A stretch of 64,000 bases of DNA from Halonatronum saccharophilum DSM 13868 (GCF_000517025.1 NZ_KI912095.1:208870-272869); one strand, 5' to 3'; positions 34,533-43,770 are shown, counted from the first letter of the stretch. Translations and numbers: made by a program. The notes: generated by a model not told the origin, from the letters alone.

Positions 34533-35783
34533 ATGAAAACTTTAGCAGTGATTTTAGCAGGAGGAAGGGGAACAAGGTTAGATTTATTATCTGAGCATAG
34601 GGCAAAACCTAGTGTTCCTTTTGGAGGTAAGTATAGAATAATTGATTTTACTTTAAGTAACTGTATTAATTCATCGATTTATAATGTAGCAATTCTAACA
34701 CAATATTTACCAATGTCGTTAAATAGTCATATTGGAATTGGAAAACCGTGGGATTTAGATCGGAGGTTAGGAGGAGTTACAGTACTGCAACCCTATACAG
34801 GAAGAGAAGGGGGTTGGTATGAAGGGACTGCTCATGCAGTTTATAGAAATATAAACTTTATCAAAAGTCAGAACCCTAAATATGTGATTATACTTTCTGG
34901 AGACCATATCTATAAGATGAATTATGATGAAATGATATCTTATCATAAAGAAAAGGGAGCAGATTTGACTATAGCAGCACAACAGGTTCCAATAGAAGAA
35001 GCTCATAGATTTGGAATTTTAAACCCTGATGAAGACATGAAGATAGAAGATTTTGTAGAAAAGCCAGAAGATCCATCAAGCAACTTAGCTTCTATGGGGG
35101 TTTATGTCTTTTCAACTGACGTCTTAGTTGATTGCTTAGAAAGAATCTGTGATTCTGACAAACATGATTTTGGTCATGATATAGTGCCAGATATTATTGA
35201 ACAAAATAATGCTTATGTTTATGAATATGGTGGGTATTGGAGAGATGTAGGAACATTAGAGTCATATTGGAGGACTAACTTAGAATTGACTAATATTGTA
35301 CCCAAAATGAATCTTTATGATAAAAATTGGAAGATACATACAAGAAGTGAAGAGCAGCCACCAGCTAAGTTTGGTTATAATGGTATTGCAATTAAGAGTT
35401 TGGTCTCCAATGGTTCGATTATAAATGGTCGAGTAGAAAATTCAATTATTTCACCAGGGGTAGTAATTGAAGAGGGAGTTCTTATTAAAGATTCTATAAT
35501 ATTTAATGATACAATAATAGAGAAAAATTCAATCATTGAAAAGAGTATAATCGATAAAAGGGTAGAGATAGGCAATCATTGTCACATTGGTTATGGGGAT
35601 GACTTTACTAATAACTTTGAACGTCCAAATATATTACAAAACGGTTTGAACATAATTTCTAAAGGGGCCAACATACCTTCCCATACTATAATTGGTCGTA
35701 ATTGTAGGATTGCTTCTTATGTGAAGAAATCCGATTTTAATTCTAAAAATATATCTAGCGGTACTACAATTAACGCAAAATAG
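34533..35783 (+). CDS. glgC: Glucose-1-phosphate adenylyltransferase
   Basis: 416 residues. The nucleotide-binding LAVILAGGRGTRL opens the protein; GGKYRIIDFTLSNCINS, SGDHIYKMNY and the FVEKPEDP loop are family blocks; the C-terminal third (about 290-416) is a left-handed beta-helix with isoleucine hexapeptides. It makes ADP-glucose from glucose-1-phosphate and ATP, the committed step of bacterial glycogen synthesis. GAGGAGG precedes ATG 34533. Next gene is glycogen synthase. No glgD, glgB or glgP is in the window. Confidence 0.95.
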   Translation: MKTLAVILAGGRGTRLDLLSEHRAKPSVPFGGKYRIIDFTLSNCINSSIYNVAILTQYLPMSLNSHIGIGKPWDLDRRLGGVTVLQPYTGREGGWYEGTAHAVYRNINFIKSQNPKYVIILSGDHIYKMNYDEMISYHKEKGADLTIAAQQVPIEEAHRFGILNPDEDMKIEDFVEKPEDPSSNLASMGVYVFSTDVLVDCLERICDSDKHDFGHDIVPDIIEQNNAYVYEYGGYWRDVGTLESYWRTNLELTNIVPKMNLYDKNWKIHTRSEEQPPAKFGYNGIAIKSLVSNGSIINGRVENSIISPGVVIEEGVLIKDSIIFNDTIIEKNSIIEKSIIDKRVEIGNHCHIGYGDDFTNNFERPNILQNGLNIISKGANIPSHTIIGRNCRIASYVKKSDFNSKNISSGTTINAK

Positions 35784-35800
35784 TTATATAAGATAAATAA

Positions 35801-35834
35801 TAGTAGAGCTATAGATATCTATAGCTCTACTAAA
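35801..35834 (+). terminator. 32-bp palindrome between glgC and glgA
   Basis: TAGTAGAGCTATAGAT and its exact inverse, joined without loop (35801-35832). Only a weak T-run follows, so it is likely an attenuator or RNA-stability element within the operon. Confidence 0.6.
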
Positions 35835-35913
35835 AATCTTTTCGAAAAGAGGTTTTAGAGAACTTAGTAGAAAGGTTTGAATTATAACCCTAGCAAATTT
35901 AGGAGGTTTTTAA

Positions 35914-37359
35914 ATGTCTAAAAAGATGAAAATATTATTTGTATCTTCTGAGGTTTCACCCTTTGCTAAGACTGGTGGTCTGGCAGATGTGGCTGCTTCT
36001 TTGCCTAAGGCAATTGGAGGTTTAGGCCATGATATTAGAGTTGTTATGCCTCAATATGGATTAATTGATGAGAAGTATAGAAAGAGTTTAGAAGATGTAT
36101 TACATTTTAGAACCAATGTAGCTTGGAGAGATAATTATGTTGGCGTTAAAAAGTTAGAAAAAGATGGTATAATAAACTATTTCATAGATAATAAAAGCTA
36201 TTTCGATCGTGATAATATGTATGAAAATTATGATAGGGATGTACAGTTTGCTTATTTTTGTCGGGCTGTTTTAGAGATGTTGCCTAAACTTGATTTTAAG
36301 CCAGATATTATTCACTGTAATGATTGGCAAACAGGACCCTTAAGTATTATGTTAGAAGATAATTATAAAAAATATGAATTTTATGAGGATATTAAGACGG
36401 TTTTTACAATACATAACTTGCGTTATCAAGGTACTTTTTCTAAAGAGGTTATCGCAGATACTTTAGGAATTGATTTTAAATATTGGGATCTAGGAGTAAT
36501 TAGGCATAATTGTTTAGTTAATTATATGAAGATGGGAATAATGAACTCTGATTTAATTACAACTGTAAGTAAAAGATATGCTCAAGAGATTAAAACTTCA
36601 GAATATGGTGAAGGTTTAGATTATGCCATTAGGATGAATGGGGATGATGTATATGGTGTTCTTAATGGTTTAGATTATGAAGAGAATAATCCTAGCAAAG
36701 ATAAGAGAATTTATTTTAATTATAATAAAGAGGATTTATCAGGAAAATATAAAAATAAAAATAAATTACAAAAAGAGATGAACCTTCCTCAGAGAAGAGA
36801 TATTCCACTTATTGGCTTAGTTTCAAGGTTAGTAAAGCAGAAAGGAATAGATTTAATAGAATCTATAGCAGATCAATTGTTGAGTAAAGATATACAACTT
36901 GTAGTCTTGGGAACTGGTGCCAACGAATATGAGAAATTCTTTAAGGGTCTTGAAGAGAAATACCCAAATAAGGTTGCAGCTAATATGAAGTATGATGGTG
37001 ATTTGGCCCAGAAAATTTATGCAAGTAGCGATATGTTTTTGATGCCTTCACAGTTTGAGCCATGTGGATTGGGACAACTTATTAGCTTAAGGTATGGCAC
37101 AGTACCAATCGTTAGAGAGACAGGAGGGTTAAAAGACACTATCAAAGCATATGACCCTAAAACAGGTGAAGGAAATGGATTTACTTTCATTAACTATGAT
37201 TCTAAAGAGATGTTAGATGAAATAAATAGGGCAATTAAGTTATATACTAAGAAGAAAAAATGGGAATTATTGGTCAAAAAAATCATAGGCTATGATTTCA
37301 GTTGGGAGAATTCAGCTAAAGAGTATATAGAGTTATATTCAAATTTAGTAAGGGGTTGA
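35914..37359 (+). CDS. glgA: Glycogen synthase (ADP-glucose)
   Basis: 481 residues, GT5 family. The N-terminal EVSPFAKTGGLADV loop binds ADP-glucose; HCNDWQTG (about 130) and the C-terminal MPSQFEPCGLGQL with RETGGLKDT contain the catalytic and nucleotide-binding residues. It elongates alpha-1,4-glucan. AGGAGG stands before ATG 35914. Forms the glycogen operon with glgC. Confidence 0.96.
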   Translation: MSKKMKILFVSSEVSPFAKTGGLADVAASLPKAIGGLGHDIRVVMPQYGLIDEKYRKSLEDVLHFRTNVAWRDNYVGVKKLEKDGIINYFIDNKSYFDRDNMYENYDRDVQFAYFCRAVLEMLPKLDFKPDIIHCNDWQTGPLSIMLEDNYKKYEFYEDIKTVFTIHNLRYQGTFSKEVIADTLGIDFKYWDLGVIRHNCLVNYMKMGIMNSDLITTVSKRYAQEIKTSEYGEGLDYAIRMNGDDVYGVLNGLDYEENNPSKDKRIYFNYNKEDLSGKYKNKNKLQKEMNLPQRRDIPLIGLVSRLVKQKGIDLIESIADQLLSKDIQLVVLGTGANEYEKFFKGLEEKYPNKVAANMKYDGDLAQKIYASSDMFLMPSQFEPCGLGQLISLRYGTVPIVRETGGLKDTIKAYDPKTGEGNGFTFINYDSKEMLDEINRAIKLYTKKKKWELLVKKIIGYDFSWENSAKEYIELYSNLVRG

Positions 37360-37390
37360 TTTTTGTCTTTACTGGCTTTACCATAAAAAC

Positions 37391-37419
37391 TTGCGTTATA
37401 GATAATAAATTAGTATAAT
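37391..37419 (+). promoter_or_regulatory. Promoter of pantothenate operon
   Basis: TTGCGT (37391-37396), 17 bases, TATAAT (37414-37419). Confidence 0.75.
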
Positions 37420-37425
37420 AAAGAT

Positions 37426-37512
37426 GAACTTAAATATTCGCTTGGATCCCGAAGGGACTGAGACGGTGATTTTGAACTTAGGATAGCTATGACTAGCTAT
37501 CTCTATATACTA
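37426..37512 (+). ncRNA. Candidate structured leader (possible pan motif)
   Basis: Between promoter and terminator: TCCCGAAGGGA hairpin (about 37447), CTGAGACGGTGA, and a second hairpin GATAGCTA/TAGCTATC (37482-37501). Its place directly upstream of a panB operon is that of the known pan RNA motif of Firmicutes. I cannot verify the consensus by eye; a covariance search with the Rfam Pan model would decide. Confidence 0.45.
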
Positions 37513-37517
37513 TTGTC

Positions 37518-37558
37518 AAAAAACCTCTCTAAACCTTTGGGTTAGAGAGGTTTTTTCT
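37518..37558 (+). terminator. Leader terminator before pantothenate operon
   Basis: AAAAAACCTCTCTAA pairs with TTAGAGAGGTTTTTT (37542-37556). It lies between the promoter and the first gene, so it must be conditional: an attenuator. Confidence 0.88.
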
Positions 37559-37589
37559 ATTTAAAATCTGTTAAAAGGTGGGTATGTAA

Positions 37590-38462
37590 TTGGATAAGGT
37601 AGTGATTATTGGTGCTGGTAAGGTTGGCAAAAGTATCGGTTACTTATTAAAGGATAGAGGTTATAATATCTTAGGGTTTATAAGTAAGACCCTAACTTCG
37701 GCTAAAGAGGGTGTGGATTTGCTAGGAGGGGGGATAGCTTCTGTTGGATATGATAAATTTATAGAAGAAGCAGATCTAATAATTATTGCTACGCCTGATG
37801 ATATCATTGAAGTAGTTAGCAAAGAACTATTGACTGTAGATCAGATTAAAAAAAGTTCTACTTTAATTCATTTAAGTGGTTCTTTATCCTCAAAGGTATT
37901 ATGTGATGAGGATCTTCCTTGTGGGAGGTTATCTCTTCATCCTTTACAGGCAGTAGCTTATGTGAGAAGTGGGATTAAAGATTTACCTAAAGCCTTCTTT
38001 ACCTTAGAGGGTAATGATTTAGGTTTAACTAAAGGAAGAGAGATTATGAAAGCTTTAGGAGCAGATTATAAGGTGATAGAGAGTAGTGATAAGGCTGCCT
38101 ATCATGCATCTGCAGTTATCGCCTCTAATTATCTTGTGGCAATAATTGATATGGCTATGAAGATCAATAAGAGTCTTGGTATTGATGAGGAGGAGGTCTT
38201 AGAGGGGATATTAAACCTCTCTGAAGGAAGTTTAGAGAATATAAGATCCTTAGGAACCCAGGAAGCCTTGACCGGGCCAATTGCTCGTGGTGATTTTATG
38301 ACGATCAAAGGTCATTTAGAGGCTTTGGGGGATATATTAGATGATGATGAAATAGAATTATATAAGAGGTTGGCCTCTTATACAGGTAATTTGGCTTCAA
38401 GAAAAGGTAGTCTTGCAAAAAAAGATGTTGAGTCACTAAAAGAGATATTAAGGAAGGTGTAA
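37590..38462 (+). CDS. Rossmann-like / DUF2520 oxidoreductase of the pantothenate operon
   Basis: 290 residues. An N-terminal NAD(P)-binding fold with GAGKVGKSIGYLL (8-20) and a C-terminal DUF2520 domain (HLSGSLSS, LHPLQAV, AYHASAVIASNYLVAIIDMA). Architecture resembles pyrroline-5-carboxylate and ketopantoate reductases. It is first in an operon with panB (2 bases apart), panC and panD, where panE is missing; a role as ketopantoate reductase is a reasonable inference, not proven. Start is TTG 37590 with AAAAGGTGGG upstream. Confidence 0.85.
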   Translation: MDKVVIIGAGKVGKSIGYLLKDRGYNILGFISKTLTSAKEGVDLLGGGIASVGYDKFIEEADLIIIATPDDIIEVVSKELLTVDQIKKSSTLIHLSGSLSSKVLCDEDLPCGRLSLHPLQAVAYVRSGIKDLPKAFFTLEGNDLGLTKGREIMKALGADYKVIESSDKAAYHASAVIASNYLVAIIDMAMKINKSLGIDEEEVLEGILNLSEGSLENIRSLGTQEALTGPIARGDFMTIKGHLEALGDILDDDEIELYKRLASYTGNLASRKGSLAKKDVESLKEILRKV

Positions 38463-38464
38463 AG

Positions 38465-39268
38465 ATGAAAAAGGTAAGTGTAAGTACGTTGGCAAACAAG
38501 AAAGAGGCTGGGAAGAAGATTAGTATGTTAACGGCTTATGACTATCCAACGGCTAAGTTAATAGACCAGGCAGAGATAGATATAGCCTTAGTAGGAGATT
38601 CCTTAGGTATGGTCTTGTTGGGCTATGAAAACACTCTAAAGGTTACTTTGGATGATATATTACACCATACTAAGGCGGTAGCTCGTGGGTTAAAAAAGGC
38701 TTTCTTAGTAGCAGATATGCCCTTTGCTTCTTATAAGATGGGAGATATAAAGGAGACAGTTAAAGGTGCAGCCCGTTTGGTCCAATTAGGAGGTGCAGAG
38801 GGTGTTAAGTTAGAAGGTGGTAGAGAGATAATTGACGAGGTAAGAGCAATTATCAAGGCAGGGATACCTGTAATGGGCCATCTAGGTCTAACCCCCCAAT
38901 CAGTTAAGCACTTTGGCGGCTTCAAGGTACAGGCAAAAGAGGAGGAAGCTGCTAAGACACTCTTAGAGGATGCTAAGATATTAGAAGAAGCAGGAGTCTT
39001 CTCCTTGGTCTTAGAGTGTATTCCTGCTCCTTTGGCTAAGAAGGTAAGCCAGAGTTTATCTATTCCTGTTATTGGAATTGGTGCCGGAAAAGGCTGTGAT
39101 GGTCAGGTCCTTGTTAACCAAGATCTTTTAGGTGTTAGCAATGATTTTAAACCTCGTTTTGTTAGAAGATATGCTAATTTGAATGAAGAGATGTTAGATG
39201 CTTTTAAGCGGTATAGAGAAGATGTGGAGCAAGGCAATTTTCCTAATGAGGAAGAAAGTTTCCTTTAA
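38465..39268 (+). CDS. panB: 3-methyl-2-oxobutanoate hydroxymethyltransferase
   Basis: 267 residues, (beta/alpha)8 fold. Conserved LTAYDYPTAKLID, VGDSLGMVLLGYENTL and MGHLGLTPQS segments, and the catalytic Glu within LVLECIPAPLA. It transfers a hydroxymethyl group from methylene-THF to 2-oxoisovalerate, giving ketopantoate. ATG 38465 follows the upstream stop after two bases, with AAGGTG as ribosome site, so coupling is likely. Confidence 0.96.
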   Translation: MKKVSVSTLANKKEAGKKISMLTAYDYPTAKLIDQAEIDIALVGDSLGMVLLGYENTLKVTLDDILHHTKAVARGLKKAFLVADMPFASYKMGDIKETVKGAARLVQLGGAEGVKLEGGREIIDEVRAIIKAGIPVMGHLGLTPQSVKHFGGFKVQAKEEEAAKTLLEDAKILEEAGVFSLVLECIPAPLAKKVSQSLSIPVIGIGAGKGCDGQVLVNQDLLGVSNDFKPRFVRRYANLNEEMLDAFKRYREDVEQGNFPNEEESFL

Positions 39269-39542
39269 GAGTAGTTTTCATCACTAATGAACATAAATAT
39301 TCACGAATAAAAGATTAAAAAACTTATATTAATACTTTTTCAAACTAAAATACCTAAATTATATTATAATATAGTCAACTTCAACCTTATCACTAGATTT
39401 TAATAATAAATTAAATAGATTTTGAACTATATTAGTGCCTATTAGTGTTGATTAGTGATTCCAAAAAAGACCTTGAACTTTTTGCTTTTTATTTTTTAAA
39501 TGTGACACAGACACTGACACTAGTATAAAGCTAAAGGGGTGA
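39269..39542 (+). other. Gap between panB and panC with a degenerate repeat
   Basis: ATTAGTG units (about 39431-39456) and GTGACACAGACACTGACACT (39502-39521) recall the arms of the fold-back elements at 9.7 and 40.75 kb, but the REP core is missing. An old, decayed copy is likely. No promoter or gene was recognised. Confidence 0.45.
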
Positions 39543-40394
39543 ATGAAATTGAAGGTAGCAAAGAGGATAGAAGAGGTTAGAGAATTTATATTAGAGAAAA
39601 GGAACCAGGGCCAACGAATAGGTTTTGTTCCAACTATGGGTTATCTACATCAAGGTCACCTCTCTTTATTGGAAGAGGGGATAGAGGATAATGATATCTT
39701 GGTCTTGAGTATCTTCGTTAATCCAACCCAGTTTGGAGAAGGCGAGGATTATGAGGATTACCCTCGTGATTTAGATAGAGATCTAGAGTTGGCCAAGAAG
39801 GTAGGTGTTGATCTAGTCTTTATACCAGAAGTAGATCAGATTTACTCCAAGCAGTCTGCAACGACAGTTAGGGTTGAAGGGTTAGTTGATGGGCTTTGTG
39901 GAGCATCAAGGCCAGGTCATTTTGATGGGGTCTGTACAATAGTGACTAAGCTCTTTAATATAGTTAATCCCCATAGAGCTTACTTTGGCCAAAAGGATGC
40001 TCAGCAGTTGGCAGTTATCAAGAGGATGGTTGAGGATTTAAATTTTGATATCCAGATAGTGGGTATGCCTATTGTTAGAGAAGAAGATGGGTTAGCTTTA
40101 AGCTCGAGGAATAAATACTTAAGTAAAGAAGAGAGGAAAGCCGCTTTAGTATTGAGTAGGTCTTTGGAGTTGGCTCAAGATCTTATTGGAGATGGCCAGA
40201 GAAGGGCCAACATTATAAAGGAAGAAATGAGAAATATGATTGAGAAAGAAGATTTGGCTGAGATTGATTATATAGATATAGTCAATCAATTAAATTTAAA
40301 GAAGGTTTCAAACCTAGAAGGGCCAACGTTAATAGCGCTGGCAGTTTATATTGGTGAAACTAGGTTAATAGATAATTTGATCTTGGAGGTGTAA
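39543..40394 (+). CDS. panC: Pantothenate synthetase
   Basis: 283 residues. ATP-binding [14 protein letters not shown] (about 30-43) with the HxGH pair, [22 protein letters not shown] and LSSRNKYLS are invariant blocks. It condenses pantoate and beta-alanine. The ribosome site AAAGGGG ends three bases before ATG 39543 but nine before TTG 39549, so the TTG (two codons shorter) may be the true start. Two bases separate it from panD. Confidence 0.95.
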   Translation: MKLKVAKRIEEVREFILEKRNQGQRIGFVPTMGYLHQGHLSLLEEGIEDNDILVLSIFVNPTQFGEGEDYEDYPRDLDRDLELAKKVGVDLVFIPEVDQIYSKQSATTVRVEGLVDGLCGASRPGHFDGVCTIVTKLFNIVNPHRAYFGQKDAQQLAVIKRMVEDLNFDIQIVGMPIVREEDGLALSSRNKYLSKEERKAALVLSRSLELAQDLIGDGQRRANIIKEEMRNMIEKEDLAEIDYIDIVNQLNLKKVSNLEGPTLIALAVYIGETRLIDNLILEV

Positions 40395-40396
40395 CA

Positions 40397-40747
40397 GTGT
40401 TTAGGATAATGCATAAATCAAAGCTTCATAAGGCTAGAGTAACAGAGGCAAACCTTAACTATGAAGGAAGTATTACAATTGATGAAGATCTAATGGAAGA
40501 AGCAGATATCTTTGCTAATGAAAAGGTGCAGATAGTCAATAATAATAATGGAGAAAGAATTGAAACTTACGTAATCCCTGGTGAAAGGGGTTCTGGAGTT
40601 ATCTGCCTTAATGGAGCAGCAGCAAGAAAAGCAGAAGTTGGAGATACAATAATAATTATCTCCTATGGCTTAGTAGATGATAAGGAAGCAAGGAGTTTGA
40701 ATCCGAAAGTAGTTATGTTGGATGAGAATAATCGAGTTGTTAGTTAA
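40397..40747 (+). CDS. panD: Aspartate 1-decarboxylase
   Basis: 116 residues. The self-cleavage site G24-S25 is present in NYEGSITID; cleavage gives the pyruvoyl group on Ser25. Tyr58-type and [11 protein letters not shown] segments are conserved. It makes beta-alanine from aspartate for PanC. GTG 40397 is the start, two bases after the panC stop, with GGAGGTG inside panC. Confidence 0.96.
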   Translation: MFRIMHKSKLHKARVTEANLNYEGSITIDEDLMEEADIFANEKVQIVNNNNGERIETYVIPGERGSGVICLNGAAARKAEVGDTIIIISYGLVDDKEARSLNPKVVMLDENNRVVS

Positions 40748-40923
40748 TAGTAATAAAGCGGAGCTTTATTACTAGTGATGAGTAATCAGTAATGAGTAAT
40801 GGGTAAAACCTTAAGAAAACACAAACCCCTTTGTTTCCTAAGACTTATAAGAGGTTTTGAGATTTTGACTTTACTCATTACTCTTCACTCATTACCCATT
40901 ACTAGTGGTACTTAATTACTATT
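40746..40923. repeat. Fold-back element, copy B
   Basis: Same plan as copy A at 9.7 kb: ends AATAGTAAT / AATTACTATT, REP palindrome (40748-40774, identical in sequence to copy A), core with AAAACCTTAAGAA and GAGGTTTTGAGATTTTGAC, but the arms consist of AGTAATG-type heptads (40774-40804) and CATTACT-type inverses (40873-40905). It begins at the panD stop codon. Confidence 0.82.
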
Positions 40924-40967
40924 CAGCTTCACTTTACACCAGAAAATTTTGAGAGGATGATATAAAG

Positions 40968-41495
40968 ATGAAATTTAATCTAAGTATTAGACAGATAACG
41001 GTGATTGGACTATTAAGTGCAGTATCTTTGTTATTAGGCTCAACTCCACTAGGGATTATTCCTGTGCCAACGCCAGCAGGTGCGGCTACGATTATGCATA
41101 TTCCAGCTATTATAGGTGGAGTTATAGAAGGGCCAATGGTTGGTGGATTTATAGGGCTTGTATTTGGTATCTTTAGTTTTTTACGAGCCTCATCACCGTT
41201 AGTAGCTGATCCGATAGTTGCTATAGTACCTAGAATATTTATCGGAATTTTTGCAGCTTATAGTTATAGGTTATTTGAGAATAAGTTTGTAGGTGCAACA
41301 GTATCTGCTGTAGTTGGAACCTTTACAAATACATTAGGTGTTTTGATACTAGCAGTTATTAGAGGCCTTTTACCGGCAGGAGCTGCTTTAGGAATTGTGG
41401 TTACTCATGGAATTCCTGAAGCTGTCTTAGGTATATTGGTAACTATTCCTGTGGTTAAAATACTACAAAGAAGCGGCTTTCAAGAGGAGAGATAA
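40968..41495 (+). CDS. panT: ECF transporter S component, probably pantothenate (PanT)
   Basis: 175 residues with about five to six membrane helices. Begins with ISIRQIT-like SIRQITVIGLLSAVSLLLG and has the ECF S-component layout (GAATIMHIPAIIGGVIEGP loop). S components capture vitamins and use a shared ECF AAT module, not present here. Placement after panBCD suggests pantothenate as substrate. GAGAGGATG precedes ATG 40968. Confidence 0.8.
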   Translation: MKFNLSIRQITVIGLLSAVSLLLGSTPLGIIPVPTPAGAATIMHIPAIIGGVIEGPMVGGFIGLVFGIFSFLRASSPLVADPIVAIVPRIFIGIFAAYSYRLFENKFVGATVSAVVGTFTNTLGVLILAVIRGLLPAGAALGIVVTHGIPEAVLGILVTIPVVKILQRSGFQEER

Positions 41496-41525
41496 TAATA
41501 AAAAATACTAAATAAGAATAATGAA

Positions 41526-41565
41526 AAACCCCTTTTTGTGATATTCTAATAACAAAAGGGGGTTT
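41526..41565 (+). terminator. Hairpin that ends panT and covers next ribosome site
   Basis: AAACCCCTTTTTGT (41526-41539) pairs with ACAAAAGGGGGTTT (41552-41565), one T-G pair. The right strand contains AAGGGGG, the only ribosome site of the next gene at 41570. Confidence 0.7.
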
Positions 41566-41569
41566 AATA

Positions 41570-42031
41570 ATGAGTAAATTCTATAATACTGATGATAATG
41601 ATTATGGGCAAGAGATAGAATTTAATGAAGTAGCAGAGATGTTAAACTCATTGGTCTTAGGCGATGGTTATGGTGTATTAGTAGATTGTATTATACCTAA
41701 GTTGAGAAGGTTAGGCTACCCCTATGGTGTTTCTAAGCCGATTCCTTTATTGAAGGCAATTGATCTAAAAGACTCTTTAATGTTAGTGATGGTCGAGTAT
41801 AAACTTTATGTCCCAGATGCAGAGAATGATGAAGAGTTGGCCCTGGAGATAGATAAGTCTAAATTTAAGACTTTTAAGAACGAAGATAAAGAAATTAACT
41901 TTCTTTATGAAGATAAAGAAGAGATTAGAATTGATTTACATAATAGTTTTGATTTTAATTATGATCTAGAAGAAGATAATTCGATACCAACAATATCATT
42001 AATTGATTGGGCTACAAGTCCTTTTATTTGA
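41570..42031 (+). CDS. Hypothetical protein, 153 residues
   Basis: Acidic soluble protein with no signal peptide, membrane segment or motif I recognise. It starts MSKFYNTDDNDYGQEIEFNE and has a central hydrophobic strand pattern (LMLVMVEYKLYVPDAE) suggesting an alpha/beta fold. AAGGGGG upstream of ATG 41570 is partly locked in a hairpin. No operon partner. Codon use is like its neighbours. Confidence 0.7.
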   Translation: MSKFYNTDDNDYGQEIEFNEVAEMLNSLVLGDGYGVLVDCIIPKLRRLGYPYGVSKPIPLLKAIDLKDSLMLVMVEYKLYVPDAENDEELALEIDKSKFKTFKNEDKEINFLYEDKEEIRIDLHNSFDFNYDLEEDNSIPTISLIDWATSPFI

Positions 42032-42111
42032 TTGATTTTAAATATTGGATAAATTATGTTATAATGATGGTAATCAAGTAGCTATAAAAATTTTATGCTT
42101 TGGAGGAGAAT

Positions 42112-42852
42112 ATGTTAGAGAAATTAGATAAAGATTATAATCAAATCATTGATAAACTTGTAGATTGGATAAAGAAGAAGGTAAATGATGCAGGTTGCAA
42201 AGGGGTGGTTCTTGGATTAAGTGGTGGAATCGATTCAGCAGTTACAGCTGTTTTATGTAAGAGGGCATTTCCTGATAGTACTTTAGGTTTGATTATGCCC
42301 TGTTATAGTAATCCTGAGGATAAAAATGATGCTAAATTATTATCAGATAAATTTAATATAGATTATAAGGTGATGGATTTAAGTAAGACCTTTGATCAGA
42401 TGGTTGAGTTAATTGGAGAAGGTAAAGAGGTAGAGGAAAACCTTAATTTAGCCAATATTAAACCTAGATTAAGAATGACTACTTTGTATTACTTTGCTGG
42501 TCAAAGAAATTCATTAGTAGTAGGAACTGATAATAGAAGTGAGTTGAAGGTTGGTTACTTTACTAAGTATGGAGATGGTGGAATTGATATAACTCCTCTT
42601 GGTAATTTGGTTAAGTTGGAGGTAAGAGAAGTAGCTAGGTTATTAGATATACCAAAAGAGATAATTGAAAAAGCGCCTTCGGCAGGTCTATGGTCAGGTC
42701 AGACCGATGAAGATGAAATGGGAGTAACTTATGAAGAATTAGATAAGTATATCCTAACAGGTGAAGCTCCTTTTAATGTAAAAGAGGTTGTTGATTCTTT
42801 ATCAACTAAGAGTGCTCATAAATTACAGACACCACCAGTACCTAAATTTTAA
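42112..42852 (+). CDS. nadE: NH3-dependent NAD synthetase
   Basis: 246 residues. The N-type ATP pyrophosphatase loop LGLSGGIDSAV (about 35-45) and the KVGYFTKYGDGGIDITPLGNL block identify NadE; no glutaminase domain, so ammonia is the nitrogen donor. It amidates deamido-NAD. ATG 42112 lies five bases after GGAGG; the in-frame TTG at 42100 would overlap that ribosome site. Confidence 0.95.
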   Translation: MLEKLDKDYNQIIDKLVDWIKKKVNDAGCKGVVLGLSGGIDSAVTAVLCKRAFPDSTLGLIMPCYSNPEDKNDAKLLSDKFNIDYKVMDLSKTFDQMVELIGEGKEVEENLNLANIKPRLRMTTLYYFAGQRNSLVVGTDNRSELKVGYFTKYGDGGIDITPLGNLVKLEVREVARLLDIPKEIIEKAPSAGLWSGQTDEDEMGVTYEELDKYILTGEAPFNVKEVVDSLSTKSAHKLQTPPVPKF

Positions 42853-42900
42853 GATCAATTTAAATATAAACTATAGTCTTAAGTTAATTAATAAAGCTAG

Positions 42901-42931
42901 ATGCCAGGTGTGAGAGCACTTGGTATTTTTC
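42901..42931 (+). terminator. Terminator after nadE
   Basis: ATGCCAGGTG with GCACTTGGTAT (two G-T pairs), then TTTTT. Confidence 0.75.
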
Positions 42932-42966
42932 TATACAAAGGATAATTAAATAGTGGGGGGAAGTTA

Positions 42967-43743
42967 ATGGCTAAGAAGGTTGTTCAATCAGTAGATAGGG
43001 CTTTAAATATTTTGGAGATATTAGTAGAGGCAAAGGATCCTATTGCCTTAAGTGAGATAAGTGAGATGGCTGCTTTAAATATTAGCACTGTACATAGGCT
43101 CTTAAACACTTTGATTTATAGAGGCTTTGCAGCTCAGGATGAAGAGAGTGGAAAGTATAAGTTGGGTTTACGAATATTTGAAATTGTTAATACTTTAGGT
43201 GATTCAATCAGTTTAAAATCTGTGGCAAGGCCTTTTCTAAAGGAGATAGTTGAAGAGTGTAATGAAACGGCTAACTTGGTTGTTTTGGACAAAGGACAAG
43301 TTCTTTATATTGATCAAGTAGAGTCAACTAATATGGTTAGGATGTTTGCTAATATTGGAAGTAAAGGACCCGCTCATTCTTTAGGGGCAGGTAAGGTTCT
43401 TTTATCATCTTTAACAGAAGAGGAGTTAGATGAAGTTCTAGAAGGGATTGAGCTGACTCAATTTACTCCTTCAACAATTACCAGTATTGAAGAATTAAAG
43501 AAGAATCTTAAACAGATAAGAAAGCAGGGTTATGCAATAGATTTTGAAGAGATGGAAGAGGGGGTAAGGTGTGTAGCTGCACCAATAAAGAATGATCAAG
43601 GGGATATTATTGCAGCTATAAGTGTGTCAGGGCCAAATATTAGAATTACTGACCGTTATCTTTTCAACAAGTTGATCCCCTTAGTTACTTCTAAGGCTGA
43701 AGAGATATCAAAAGAGGTTGGTGGCTTAAGTTTAGAAATTTAA
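42967..43743 (+). CDS. IclR-family transcriptional regulator
   Basis: 258 residues: winged helix-turn-helix (about 5-65; SVDRALNILEILVEAKDPIALSEI, STVHRLLNTLIYRGF) and IclR effector domain (about 80-250; GPAHSLGAGKVLLSSL, VRCVAAPIKNDQGDIIAAISVSGP). The ligand is unknown. Its stop is 27 bases from the HPr-sigma54 activator, so both are probably co-transcribed, and it may tune that activator or the PTS. GGGGGGAAG precedes ATG 42967. Confidence 0.93.
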   Translation: MAKKVVQSVDRALNILEILVEAKDPIALSEISEMAALNISTVHRLLNTLIYRGFAAQDEESGKYKLGLRIFEIVNTLGDSISLKSVARPFLKEIVEECNETANLVVLDKGQVLYIDQVESTNMVRMFANIGSKGPAHSLGAGKVLLSSLTEEELDEVLEGIELTQFTPSTITSIEELKKNLKQIRKQGYAIDFEEMEEGVRCVAAPIKNDQGDIIAAISVSGPNIRITDRYLFNKLIPLVTSKAEEISKEVGGLSLEI

Positions 43744-43770
43744 TTAACTTTTAATATAGGAGGTTCTGAG

